From NCBI RefSeq assembly GCF_963675165.1, contig NC_087377.1:4095899-4159898 (forward strand): a stretch of DNA of 64,000 nt, read 5' to 3'. The translations under genes and the position numbers were made by a program. Of this stretch, positions 1 through 13,700 are shown piece after piece. The first letter of the stretch is position 1. Each line of letters opens with the position of its first letter. The notes beneath the pieces were generated by a model. It had not been told where the DNA came from. It worked only from the letters and a program-made list of their open reading frames with translations, and ran no database searches. The DNA is from Halichondria panicea (Eukaryota > Porifera > Demospongiae > Suberitida > Halichondriidae).

Positions 1-2124
1 GTCATCATCATACTGTACAACATCTCTACCCCAGAGGCAGAATAGGAATATCAGCATACGGATTTGACACTAGACGGAATAGCTCTTATGGCTATCCAGC
101 AAGCATGTACATACCATCTCCACAAAGTAAGTGATTAGTATCATGCTAACCTCTTTAATGCCTCCCCCCTTATTCAGATATTGATGAATGCGTACCAAAC
201 TTGAATATTTGCGACCCAAATGCCCAGTGTATTAGTGTGAACGGACAATATGAATGTGTCTGCAATGATGGCTATGAGAAACAGAGAAATAAAACCTGTA
301 CTGGTATGTAACATGCAAGTGTGTTGTACTGATTAATTGCACCTTGTTGTAAAATTAATGCAGATATTGACGAGTGTGCAGTTGGTACTAGTGGCTGTGA
401 TGTCAATGCTTACTGCACTAACACTATTGGTGGGAATAACTGTACCTGCAATACTGGCTTTATTGGAACTGGAAGAACTTGTACTCCAGGTATAATTATG
501 TGCCGTTATAGATTTCAATTGATTTGACAACATTTTCAACAGAATCCAACTTAGCTGAATTTGAAGACTACTTGCCATTTATCGACTTGAAAAAAGATAT
601 ATCGCAAGCATTGGATCTAGCTGATGACTCATGTGCGAGAGTAACAGTGCCTGCCATTCCAATTGGACTCAGTAAAACTACACAAATATGGGTAAGCACT
701 AATTAGCTGCATATAATATTATGGTTCTGAATCAGCAGTTATTATTCTATTTTTACACTTGTATAGATCTGTGAGAATGGAGTCATTTCTATTGGTGAGA
801 GGCCCTTCAATCTTTTTAGGCCGCAACTCTTCCCCAGTGATAATCCACTTATCCAGCAGTCTAACATTTTAGCTCCATTCTGGAACGATCACGAACCAAA
901 TCCAAGCCTTGGAGCTGTGAAATATCAAATTTTGGATGAAGGTCCTGCACCTGATTCAGGCATCAATCGATTTATTACTCATCAGCGAGGTCTTGATGAG
1001 TTCAAAGGTGAATGGATGATAGTTGTGAGCTGGGAGAACGTATCTCCATACATTCGATACAGCGATGTTCAAGTAAGTATGTTGAAATTCACATACTGGT
1101 ATCTACGAGTCTATTATTATGTTCTTGTTATTGTACATTATACATGCATGCATGCAGGTACGGCAAAACTCCTACCAAGCTATAATTGTCTCCAATGACA
1201 CAACAGTATATGCTGTGTTCACTTACGATTCAAGGGCAATGAATTGGTTTGATGTGGATGATGGTGTGTACTCTGTTATTGGCTACAACTTTGATCAGAG
1301 GACCGCAGATTCACTAAATATTCCATCGTTTCAAAACCATCGTTTCAGTGGATCAAGTAATATCAAACAAATTTCAAGAAAACTTCAAGCCCAGGGCATC
1401 CAATGGACCAACCTGATTTATCTCATTGGGAGAGACGTTCAACGTTCAGCTGCGGAATGTGTAGCAATGGCAAGTAGAGATGAGAGTCATTTTATAGACC
1501 GTGGCGTTCGGGTAGAACAAGATCTGCCGTGCCCATGTTCAGTAAAACAAGCATTTCGAGATCGAAGATATATCCACGCTGCTGCTTATCTGGCTGAGAT
1601 CACTGGTGATGATAGATTCCTCTCAAAGAATTGCTTTGTACAAGTGTGCAGACCCCTCAAAATCGATACTGGTGTTCACATGTGCTGCTACAGTACAAGG
1701 TATAAGTTGATTTTTGCTGCATGCATGTAATTGATTACCTTTTTTCCAGACAGGAATCATTTGGAGCTCTGCTTGGATCATCATTCCAAAGTGAAGCAAG
1801 TTCTCCTTTACGATTCCATCCTTACACTGAGCGTGATGACTATTTGAAGTATGACTATCACTTTCAAAAGAGCTGTTGCTTCGGTGAATCAGACAACATG
1901 TGTCCAACTTACACCAACCAGCGCAGAGCTGATGAATGCAAGAGCTACACACCCTCAGAAGTTGGTGAGTTATTCAAAAGAAGGTTATGGATGGATGCAT
2001 GCATGTGTTTTTAAAGAGTATTATTATATCATACACTGCGAATCATTGCTGTTGATTTCCTCAGCCTTTATACAACTGCGGATAAATTACCTGTATTTCC
2101 CTCTTCTCTGTAGGGCCTACCTGA
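1..2124 (+). CDS. Secreted EGF-NIDO-AMOP protein, 5' end missing
   Basis: Exons by GT/AG and phase: 1-126, 178-303, 364-489, 543-691, 767-1072, 1158-1699, 1750-1964 and a final stub from 2114 with stop TGA at 2122-2124. Exons 2 and 3 each encode one calcium-binding EGF module (IDEC start, six cysteines), bounded by phase-1 introns as is usual for shuffled EGF exons. Exons 4-6 encode a nidogen-like NIDO domain (around APFWNDHE, then FTYDSRAMNWFD). The second half of exon 6 and exon 7 read as an AMOP domain (LPCPC, later CCY and SCCF). The order EGF-NIDO-AMOP resembles the MUC4/SUSD2 family of extracellular adhesion or mucin-like proteins, in which a VWD domain normally follows. Here the frame closes at SEVGPT before any VWD. 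The last exon is the weakest part of the model. The start lies upstream of the window. Confidence 0.8.
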
Positions 2125-4841
2125 GTGCATGTACCCAGGTACTAAGTTCAAGTGTGTCCAGTTGAGAACTGAACTATATACTCCTATTTCGTTTTGAGTT
2201 TGTATATGCATAGCTTAGAGAATTAAATGCCATTGAGTGGAGTTTTGGAATTTACAGTACATTATATGCTTAACTTACTTCATCAGTATGTTTACCTTAC
2301 CGTCTGTACAAGTAGGTATAGTGGCATGTGCGATATCAAGAGTTCATTATAGGCATGCATGCATTCCTACTGATATACCTATATATAGCTATATACGTAC
2401 CTTTAAGTTTATACTCTTCTTTCCATTCAACCCCCATTGAGAAATCGCTTCCTATATATACGCCACCGGATCTATATACAAACTTTCTCGCTATTGATTT
2501 AGATGAACATGATGATATAATTATGATGATGACAGCAAGTTTATGATTATAGAATGTGCATACGTATATATAGGGTTCACTATAATTATACAGTCGTGAC
2601 AGTATTAGTATCTGAGAAGCAGAATACCGTCGCTATATAACTACTATTACTATAAGTTTTGTCATTACTTGCTTAAAATCATAATATGAGGGGGAGAACT
2701 TCCATCATGTTATACATCCATGGTAACAGTCTCAATGACCCATGGTCTCAAAGCCTTTTAGGTGTTCTGGTTTTGTGCATCAGTTAATGCACTTCGATTT
2801 TTCGTAACCAAAAAAAGTCATGCTTGAATATATAGCATTTTTGTGTGATTACTTTCACACATGCAGGTGCTAGAGATTCTGAAACAGTTTGTTTATGAAG
2901 AGAGTGATCATTGCATTCATTATTTTACCAGACATTCACTCGAGCAGTCAACATGTATGAACATGTGGGATGAATGCTGCTAATGATCGGAGCAATTGAT
3001 TGTGTGAGTTCACACACCCTATATATACTGTTTGATTCTCTGTTATCTGGCCGTCTTGTTTGGTTGTGTATATATAGGCGTATATTGGTTGTGATTGTAG
3101 GAGTTGTGCTGATTATTTTATACATGCACAATCAGTGCATGTAGCTGTAACACTGAGTTGCGACACTGAAATAAATGCAAGATTCTCCTAGAAGCTCGAA
3201 AACTCTTGGGCTGATTATGTTTATATTTCTACATGCATAGTAAGTAATCCATGTTGTATAAGTCAGTATAATTATTGAGCTCAATGATCCCTCATGCATT
3301 ATACCGTACTGATAGGGGTGGGTTAAATGTTGTCAAGTTTTATCCCATGATAACATGCATTTAACGATTCATGCATGCACATGGTGGTTTCAAAGAAAAG
3401 TCTTGTTTTGTGCATCAATGTAGTCATTTTGACTTTTCGTAACCAGAAACACTTCATTCAATGATAATTGAAACAAAACACACATCATATCGTTTTATGT
3501 TACTCAAAACAACTGACAGTGTAAAATGTATGCATGATGACATATACAGCTACAGCTATATTATTATATAGCTAAAAGTTCTTATGAGTTTGTATAATTA
3601 TAGCTAGATCTAGTTGAGTTCTAATGTTTCTAATGTAAGGATGAAAGTAAGTATTCAGTATAATAGCTGTACAGTCGTGATAAGTACATGCATGCTCGAA
3701 GCTGAATTCATGGCATGCACTTATAGCTTAATCCTTTAATCCATCATACCGTCGCTATAACTATACTAAGTCTTGCCATTGTATCTACCAATAATAATAT
3801 TATGAGGGGGGAAGAAATGCCATCAATCTATTCCATGCATGGTAGCAGTTATTTTACTCAATGACCCATGCTGCATGGTCTCAAAGCCGTTTACTTTTGT
3901 GCATCACATCTCTAAAATTGATGGTATACATGTACCAACTTCATTGGCGTAGGAAGATTTTTGCAAGGGGGGCTCAGATGAGGTAATCGGCTGGTTCACG
4001 AGACTAGCTAAACATTGCTCTCCATGCAACAAGGGGGGGGGGGGGCAGCCGGCTCCAGGTACGCCACTGCTAACTTATGGATCAGTGGGATCCTGGCTAT
4101 AGATAGATTATTGAAATTCACTATCAAACCTAGTAGTTTTCACTGTCCATAATTAATAGGCTAGGCTATGTACAGTAACAGGAGTGCATGATCCTGACAG
4201 TAACTATATTGAAAGCAGTCTATATAATTATAAAGACTCGGGTTGGTTGCCGTGTTGACTTGGTTATTATGTATCTATAAGTGCTATACATATATTATAC
4301 ATAATTATAGTGTATATTCTGGTTTCATGCTGCTGCATAATGGCTGTATTGTTCATAAAAGTTTGCAGTATAATTATTCCTCCTCTTCCTGTATAAACAA
4401 ACAACTTCAAAGGAGGGGGCGTGGAGCTCTTATCTATTAGCTCCCCTGGCCATGTGGCCACATGCACAGTGCATGCAGTACAGTGCAGTAGTACAGCTAG
4501 CTAGCTACTCACCAAGCTGTACTGTGAAGGTGAAGTACTGAGGTGTGATTTAAAGACGTCTGGGGGTAACTAAATAGAGCTAGAGCTACGCTGTTTTCTC
4601 CCTTCTGTGCTGTCCTCAACCCTGTGAGCTGAACTTTATTAAAAGATAAAATGGTGTGTCTCTATGATTATTAACAAACCTAGCTATAGCTAGCTATAAA
4701 AGTATAGCTTTACCTGTGTACATGTATATAGCTGTGTCTTATATCAGCCAAGCCCTTACACGTACTGGTAGGTACATGCAGTTGGCCAGCTTGGCTGATA
4801 ATTAATATCTAGCTAATCTATTGTTGTTTTGTTTGGTAGAA
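2125..4841. other. Intergenic region between the NIDO gene and the receptor gene
   Basis: No coding exon could be supported here. The sequence is AT-rich with many TGCATGCA palindromes. A diverged segment occurs twice, at about 2590-2830 and 3665-3925, sharing a CAGTCGTGA start, an ACCGTCGCTATA block, an ATTATGAGGGGGG block and GGTCTCAAAGCC. A third partial copy lies near 3385-3450. A G-run sits at about 4027-4037. The promoter of the receptor gene should lie in the last few hundred bases; no TATA box or named operator could be assigned. Confidence 0.6.
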
Positions 4842-5300
4842 ATGGGACTTTGGGTGTGGACTCTTGTTTTGAGGTAAGTCGCCGTGAGTCATATGGCTAT
4901 GTACATTACCATAATTACATCAATCACAGTGCCAGAAAAAGTAATTATTTTTGCGAGACTATAATTATATAGATGTGAGTGTACGTGTGAATCATTATGG
5001 TGCTATAAAAATAATTATGGGCCGAAAATTTGAATTTCGTATAATTAGAGTGGCGCTGTAATTACATCAATTACGGTTTTATACGCTTGAACCTTTCTGT
5101 CTCCAGATATAAAACTGGTTTCCTAGACAATCACTGCATTGTGTCCACCGTAATGTGAATACTTGATATACTTCATCTTGTTACAAATACTCCTGGGCCT
5201 GAAAGCGTTGGTGGTATAATCTGTTATTGCAATTGATCCCTCTGAAAATAACACTCTAGTTATTATGCCTCGGTGCGCATGCGCAAGCGAGGTATACGGT

Positions 5301-5344
<44 letters not shown>

Positions 5345-6420
5345 CTGCTACAGCTGCTCAAGGATGAATCAAGTGCAAGTAAGAGTTTCTATAGGCTTCT
5401 ATTCATGTTTACTTGGATTTTAATTCGTGGATTTGCAAATAATGCTTCGTTCTCGAGTTATGCCTAGTTTTGCTTACTTGGAATGCCATTGCAGCCTTTT
5501 CAGAAGAGCACGTAGCCAAACTTGTTTACCGAGTGTTGCTACTCTACTTAGTAGTTAACTCTGTACTAGAACGCTAGCTATTGGTAGCTGAAAGAGTGAG
5601 AAGAGAGCTGCAAGGCTCTGCTAATGCAGCCATTAATTTTAGACTTGAACTTTTGGCATCGATCGTTTTTAACAACAATCATGGTTGATCATTACCCACT
5701 CCTTGAGTTTGCATGCAGCAAAATTAATTGTTCAACATGTCATAGCTATTAGTAGCTTTATGTTATGTAGCTTTGGCATCTCCACCGAGGCATCAGCACC
5801 TGCGGTGCTTTCATTCATACAGCTTTTTTTGAAATTTAAAAGCAGAAATGCTAATTGACCTCAAGATGTAACAAACCCTATAGTGTGGGTCCACACTGAA
5901 TGCTAAGATTGTGTTGTGGTCCCACAAATGGAGCATCATAGTATGGTGTTGATCCCACAAGCTAAACCTCGTAGAGTAAGTCGCCGAACTCCGTCAGACA
6001 TCAAATTGCGTCAGGTAAAAGGGCGTGTAACGCACAAACAAAACAAGACTGATTCAAACTAATTACACACACTAACAGATGGCCATGGGCCTATTATCCA
6101 GCGAAAACTTGGATAGGCCAAGTTGCTTCCAGTCTGAGCAGTGATAACTTGAAAAAAACTACCGAATTTTTCGATTTTCGTCAGAACGTACCGATCCCCG
6201 TTTTTGCCAAACTACACAGCTAGAGCTAACTGATACAAGCTGAGTACAATCTAGATATAGTGCAGTACAGAGTGGAGCAATTCCCAGAATCAGGCGACCC
6301 TGCAAAGCGGAGCTACACTAGTTTCTTTGTGAGGGTTGTAAGTGCTGAGTCAGCAATATTCTAGCTATAAGCGCTAGTATATAGCGCCTATATATCAGTT
6401 AGCTCCAGCTGTGTAGTTTG

Positions 6421-6456
<36 letters not shown>

Positions 6457-7660
6457 CCTTCTCTTCGAGGGGACTATAGCCACACCCTCAAACAACCAGA
6501 ATATTGTGTGCGAGTCATTCTCCGGCATGGAGCACATCTACAGGAGGTGCTCAGTATGCACCGCAACTTTTAAGTGAGCAATCATCAAAAATTACCGTAT
6601 AGCGGGTATATTTCGAGGTTATAAATTTTTGCTGAAATGCGTTTAGTAGAAAGGTTTTCGCGGATTTAATTTTCGTGGAATAGCGCCTTTATGCATGCAT
6701 GCGATATTAAATTTGCCTAATCCGCGAAAACCACAAACATTTATACCCTCGAAATGTACCCGCTATACGGTATGTGTACACCAGAGAAAAATTATATGCT
6801 CAGCCTAGAGCCCAGAATTAAGAAAGGAGTATACTAGAGTCGGCTCTGTAATTAGAGTTCTGGTGGTCCATATTCATCGATGGTATGATTTCAAATCTCC
6901 AATTTGAATGGACCATGATTTCCCATTTTCGGAAAAATATCATGGGCCATGTGACGGGTATTTTGTCAAAAACAGGCCTAAAACGAACCTTTGATTTTAA
7001 CACATCATCTGATAATGTCTCTCTCTAAGCTAAATTTCTGAACAAAATTTCTGTGTGATTGAGCCAATGGAATTGGAACTAAAGTTATGGCTGTAAGTTC
7101 AAATAAGCTGTTTACTTAACGCTGCCTACAGTAAAGCATTTTGATCTACATAATTATTCGTGAGCAAATATCACAAGCTAGCCAAATGTTATCAAGGTGA
7201 ATCATGACATTACCTTGTGGTATATAGCATTACCATGAGGTGGGATTATGGTGTGTACATGTACATGTAGGTTGATGGAGTTGCATTACAGTCAGACAGT
7301 GGTAAACATCCACAGAGTTGACCTTTAATCAAGAGCAGATACTCTTGGTCTTATTTATTATAATACACAACTTTAGTACTGTGTTTTGAAATTTGCAAGG
7401 CATTACTTGTTGTATGCATGTATGCTTTCAAATTGATAAATGCTGACTTGTACTCCCGATGTGAGCCATGTCTACTGTCTATACTAAATTTCCTAGCAAT
7501 TAGTCGTGTTTCTGAGGACTCTGCTGTCTTTTAACCAACTATGCAGCTATATCCTTTATAACGTCTGTGTTTGCCCGAGGTCATTGATATTAATCCCAAC
7601 CAGTTTGTAATTAAGGTTCACCTCCTTATGTTATAATTATGAACACATATATACCTCCCA

Positions 7661-7711
<51 letters not shown>

Positions 7712-7747
7712 CACACACACACTCACACACACACTCACACACACACA

Positions 7748-7786
<39 letters not shown>

Positions 7787-10700
7787 CACACACACACAAC
7801 ACATGCACACACACACTACTATGCCTGGGTGCAACCACAATTAGAGGTTAATAATTGTTTTGTGCTTGCCACCACATAGACCCATCCCCATTATCAGATA
7901 CTACCACCACAAAACCACCTGGCCCAGACCAGAGGAGGTAGGACACTTTCACTAATTATGACCTTTTAATGACATTCTAGGCCAAATTGCTTTTCGTTTT
8001 TTGCTGACTCAGCAGTAGTGTCTACTGTACTTCTGCTAGTCTCATATTTCAGCCCCCTCTAAAAATTGGGCGGCCTAATGCAAGTCCAGTTTATAGAGGG
8101 CGACTGATTTTTGAGACAATGCTTATGCACGATTTCTGTTGCTAAATCTGTTGACAACTAGTTGTGTTTGGTGTCTGTGACAGTTACTTGGACCTAACCC
8201 ATACTAGCTAGATCCAGTCGTGTTCTACTGCTGAGTTAGCAAAAACGAAAAGCATTTGGCCTGGAATGTCATTAAAAGGTCATAATTAGTGAAAGTTCAA
8301 GTTATGTCCGACCTCCTCTGGGCCCAGACAATACAGCCTGTACCTATAAATTAAGCCTCCCTCAAATGTGAATATAGCTTACAATCAGCGTGGCCCCATG
8401 AAGTGAATAGCTTACAAGTATACTAGTTGTTCTGAATGCAACAGATGAATGGGGAGGGTTGGTGCACCGTTAAAGAGTCTTTAACCCATCATTCGCAAGG
8501 CTGCGAGCATCTGTTTGCTTTTTCTATACCTGTATGGTGTACAAATATATACAAATCTTGTCGTAAATACACTTAGCATCAGAATAATCTATCTTTAAGT
8601 GAGCATTCCGTTTTAGCTAGTATACGTTGCAGTCGACACAATTCCACCCACCTTTTATTTTTTATTTTTCAAATCTCAAACACACACACACACACGTACG
8701 CAGGCTTATACCCAATGTACTGTACACAAGCCCCCCCCCACACACACACAGGCTCATAGCCGGAGATAAGTACGAGCTGGACACCAAACGATGCCTGGAC
8801 TCCCCTCCAGCTGAAACCAACTGCACCACTGATTCTTGTTCATTGGACACATCCGGCAGCAATGTAGAGATCAGCTGCTGTTGCTCATCGTATCTATGCA
8901 ATGCTTATTCGGGGTTGACATTCAGTGATGTCACCAGAGTTAGCGAATACGGTGAGTCTGAAAATTGAGAAATGAGCGTATTTTTTATCTCCGTAAGTCT
9001 AGTTGGGATTATCTAATTTCAGTAATTATGCATTTTGTAGCTCCTATTGCTCTATCAAACGTAAAAATCAATAATTGCTCTCATATTTTTTATGAAATGA
9101 TAGCTTATGTGTACATACATGCACACATTTACAATCTAAACGTGCTGACCTTAATACACGTAGGTTCCACTTTCTGTTTGCCAACCATGAGGTTGGAAAT
9201 CCTCATGTATTATAACGTGTAGGTACTATTACCCCCCACAGTGCACATTACACCCTGTGATAGCAGTACTTGTACTATTACCCCCCACAGTGCACATTAC
9301 CCCCTGTGGTAACAGTACTTGTACTATTACCCCCCCCCACAGTGCACATTACCCCCTGTGATAGCAGTGCTTGTACTATTACCCCCCCACAGTGCACATT
9401 ACCCCCTATGATAGCAGTGCTTGTACAAACTCGTGCGTGTTGGTGGATGGCAGTCCGACATGCTTCTGTCAGGACGGATACGAACTAGAAGCAGACGGAG
9501 TCAGTTGCACGGGTAAATAAATCTCCAACTAATAATTATCTCCGTTCTCGGTTTACGACTAGTTTTGGAAACCATTGTGTGTAGCCAAATTTGAACTTTG
9601 CTTATAAAAGATGTCCTTTGTATGCTACGTAAATTGCAATACGACTTTACAATGTGCCCACACACACACACACACACACACCCACGCACACTAGATATTG
9701 ACGAGTGCAGGATGAATCCCTGCTCCCATGATTGCTGGAATACCATCGGTAGTTTTTACTGTACATGTCCGGTGGATTCTCGTATTATGGAGGACATGGT
9801 CACCTGTGACGGTAATGCCATGACCACACCCATTGTTCCTCTATGGGTGTAGTATGTATACAGCTACTCGTATAGTGGGTAATTTTCGCGAACTATACCC
9901 ATTTAAATTTCGTTTACAGCTCAGGGTAGTGACGTTGAGTCTATTGCCGTAGAATAATTTCGTAGTTTTAAAATTTTCGTATGATACTCTTGAATACAAA
10001 ATGTCCGAGAAAATTTCCACCATGCGAAAATAACCTGCTATATAGTTATACGGTAACTCTAATTTCTGTTGAAAATGTTCAATGTAGTGCGTACGTTTTT
10101 CAGATATCACTCTAATAATGGATGGAAGTTATTAGCCTTCATGCATGCGTATAGTAAAAAAATGTTATTTACCTTTTTTCTGGCAATGCCATATACACGT
10201 ATATCCTGATATCTAAACGCCCCCTTCCCCTGCATAGAACCTAGTCTGGTGTGTTTTTCTACTACTGAACCGTTGATGTTTCAGTATTGTAACGATGATC
10301 TAATGGCGACTGACAGTGATATTTCTGAGTGCAATGCAATATATCAGCTATTGGAAGATGGAACATTTGAACTAGAGGTAAAGCCAGCTATAACTACCGT
10401 ATAGCGGGTAATTTTTTGTGGGGCAACATTTTGTGCAGTTCATTGCTAATTGTCTATGTATAGACAAGAATTTCTCTGATTTCTCTGATTGTAGGCGCAA
10501 TACATGTACATGTACAGAGGTATAAATAACAGTCGGTCATCGGTCAATTTACAAGCAATTAGCCTATATTTGACCGACCATTTAGCTACTTGCTTCGGTC
10601 ATAGTGTCCTAGCAAAAGGCCAAAAGTCATAGTTATAATGCGAATGCGCACTAAAATAATGATCTCATAACAGCCATGTGCTTTGTTCATTGCACAAGAG

Positions 10701-13700
10701 GAGGCCTATAGATATTTATATAGCTATGTCAGCAGAGTGACAAGACGACTAGGTAAGCTTCTATTTTATGATCTAAGCATTACTTTACCTTCCATAAACC
10801 CTCCTTTTTTATAGAGATTACTAAAGACATTGCATGGGTAATTTAGTGTCCGATCAATATCACCTGATGGCAGAACAAAATGTATTATGCTAGGACAACT
10901 TGTCAGGACAATCCAGATGTGTTATTTATACCTTTGCATGTAGTTAACCCTTTAACCGCCACGGGCCACGATCGTGGCCCGCAATAGTGACTTTTTTTGC
11001 GAAATTCTAATTCTGCGATACTTAGGAAGTAGCTCGAACTACGCACATCCCTGTATAGAGGAAGAGCTGTAGAATCACGTGCAATTTAGTCTAGAAATTT
11101 CCAAGCCACGTTGCTATGTTAAAATTTCATTAGCATCTTACCGCACGAAGTTTATAGCTGTGGCTAGGTTGTTTACTTGTGCCGATGTGCTTGAACAGCT
11201 TGAGGACAGCAATGGCGATGTCTCCTCTGGTGATAACAGTGCCTATGAAGGAGAGGGGATAGTAGGATACCTCCCAAAGGCTACCAGCTTTATGCCAGAC
11301 GCTGATGAACTGTCTGGGACTGAGGACATGCATGACATGGACCTAGACGCTAGCACTATGGACCAAGACGGTGAAAGACCAGGAGAGGGCTCACTGTGTG
11401 ACTCTGGCAAGTAGTATAGTATAGCTAGAATATCAGTAGTGTAAGTATAGTATAGCTAAAATAGAATTAGCAGTAATGAACAGTCTTTATGTGAGCTTGT
11501 AAATTTCATAGATCGTTCACCGATATAGTAATACATGTACGTATTGTACTTCAAATTGATATATCTTAGCACTGTTACATTCATATAATGTGAAAATCAA
11601 GCTTAGTCAAGCCTTTATACCACAAGTGCAAAAAACATTTTGTGAAAAAATGGGTAAGAGTAGGGTTGGAAGAGCATGCGCACTGAAGTAACAAAAAGTT
11701 CGAAAACAAGATTGTGGGTTGGTATAGTCTTGCATGCTCCAACTAGTTGGGGGTGGGGTGCAATCTTTAACAGTTGGGTCCAGCACTACTTCTCGATCGT
11801 TACACCTCTTTCTTTATTTGAGACGCTCAATCACTTATTTTACCATTGCATGTGTTTCTACATAAGAATGAATGAGGCTTTTTCGAATTAACTTTTCTTT
11901 CTGCCACAGCACTGAAACACAAGTGTAAAATAATATTAAATTTGAGACTCTACAGATGAGCCCTGCCCACCAAAAACTCGAAGTAGTGCTGGACCCAACT
12001 GTTAAAGATTGCACCCCACCCCCAACTAGTTGGAGCATGCAAGACTATACCAACCCACAATCTTGTTTTCGAACTTTTTGTTACTTCAGTGCGCATGCTC
12101 TTCCAACCCTACTCTTCCCCATTTTTTCACAAAATGTTTTTTGCACTTGTTTGTAAACTTTTTTCACTGCATGTATTATTAATACATTTTATAAGTGGTC
12201 CTGGAAAACACGTACAATATTTTAAGTAATGACGTTTTGTAATCGGGGCGTTCCTTTTAGGGTTACCCATCATCTTGTTCAGGTCCGTTTGAGTGGCTCA
12301 TCCAACATGCAGCCGTACTTATCACTATTCTTTTTTTCACAAAAGTTTTTTACACTTGTTTGTACCTACACTTTTTTCTTCACAGGTACCAGCATAGATT
12401 TGTCTATGGTTGCTAGCTAGATCAAAATAATATCTTCAGTAGGTGGCAATCCACCTTTACTATGATAAAAGATCTAGCTAACTATACTGAATTTTTATTT
12501 GCACTGTTGCAGTTTGTGTCTGTCATGATAATTTTCATGAAGTTTTTTAACCACATGCACAAGCTCGGAGCCTCAGAATGAAGAGCTTCAAATGCTTCAA
12601 CGTACACAAGCATTAACTGGAGCGGTAAGGATCGACAGTACAAAACACTACTGTTGCTATGGACCTCAAGTGGTTGCTAAGATCAGAGGGGTGTGGCCAT
12701 GCTATCTGAGCATGCTCAGTAGGAAAACAATGGCGACCTCACCTCTGTACCTATTAAAGAGGGCGTAGCTTCCACCCTAGCAAATTTAACTTCGAGGTAA
12801 AATGATTAGTGACTGCACTACCCAAGGCGGCACAGAACAGTGCGGTGCCATTAGTTTGTCTTGTGGACTTACAGTTCTCTAGATTATCTGACTGAAGAAC
12901 GTGAGAGGAAGATGAAGAAAAAGTTGTTGTTTTTTTTGTTTTGCTGTTTTTATAACTTTTTCATACAATGTTCAATTCAGTTCATATTTCACACAAATGT
13001 CACAAATGATATGGGCAACAGATATATAAACTCAAAATAACTGTGTCTTGTGTCTTGGGTGAGATCCAGAGGGGGCCTTTTTGCTGTTTTCGACCCAACT
13101 CTACTATTAGCACTACCGTGCTAATGATATGATAGGCTGATCCATAAAAAAATTTTTTGGATTTTATCTCACCGCTGGCCGAGCATTTAAAATGATAAAA
13201 ACGGTTGAGCGTAATAACCATGGTTATTATGGCAACACATGTTGCACCATTTTATTCCTTGTTGTATGGGCATTCTATTGGTACATGGTTGCTAGGCATT
13301 TTATTGCTCTGGAAACCCGATAGAGAATTTACAGACATTTCACTTCACTGTTAATTAAGAATCCGATGGTTAAAGGGTTAAGCATGTCTGTTAGTGTCCA
13401 TAAACACAAGGGGATAGCATGTACTGTATTACTAGAATATTTTGCGAGTGAAAAACCTTTGCGAATGAGCCAAATCAGCAGAAAAGTTGACCCAATATTG
13501 CTAGCTGAACCACGAATATTTTGTCCCCCGAAAATTACCCGTTATACAGCTAGCTGGATGTTTTGCAAAGGACGAGACAGACAGGTGTCCTCCCACCACC
13601 AGTGAGCGGTGTGTGCTCGCTCAAGTGCCACAGACGACCAGATACCAATGTTGCTGTACACACTACTCTTGCAATGCAAAATTCAACATCGAATTTCCAA

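Larger units (their letters stand above)
10948..13377. mobile_element. piggyBac-like element flanked by TTAA
   Basis: The left boundary is TTAA at 10944-10947 followed by CCCTTTAACC. The right boundary is GGTTAAAGGG followed by TTAA at 13378-13381. Short inverted ends starting CCC plus a duplicated TTAA target are the signature of piggyBac insertions. The element sits in the 3.2 kb receptor intron 6. It holds a short acidic reading frame near its left end and a nested foldback element (11622-12150). No complete transposase is present, so it looks non-autonomous or decayed. Confidence 0.75.

Noticed and set aside
7637-7851. Open frames of alternating His-Thr or Cys-Val
   Set aside because: They are translations of a CA/GT microsatellite, not genes.
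7880-7937. A possible receptor exon (ACATAG acceptor, GAG/GTAGG donor) just before the MITE
   Set aside because: Exons 6457-6573 and 8752-8951 join directly in the right phase. The alternative frame that reads well (PSPLSDTTTTKPPGPD) has the wrong phase, and the donor is weak and lies inside the MITE end.
9232-9488. Open frame through the minisatellite into the EGF1 region
   Set aside because: It reads the EGF exon in the wrong frame (TRACWWMAVRH); the correct frame starts at the last acceptor copy at 9393.
11676-12156. Open frames on both strands in the palindrome
   Set aside because: They are mirror images of the same foldback arms and have no protein-like features.
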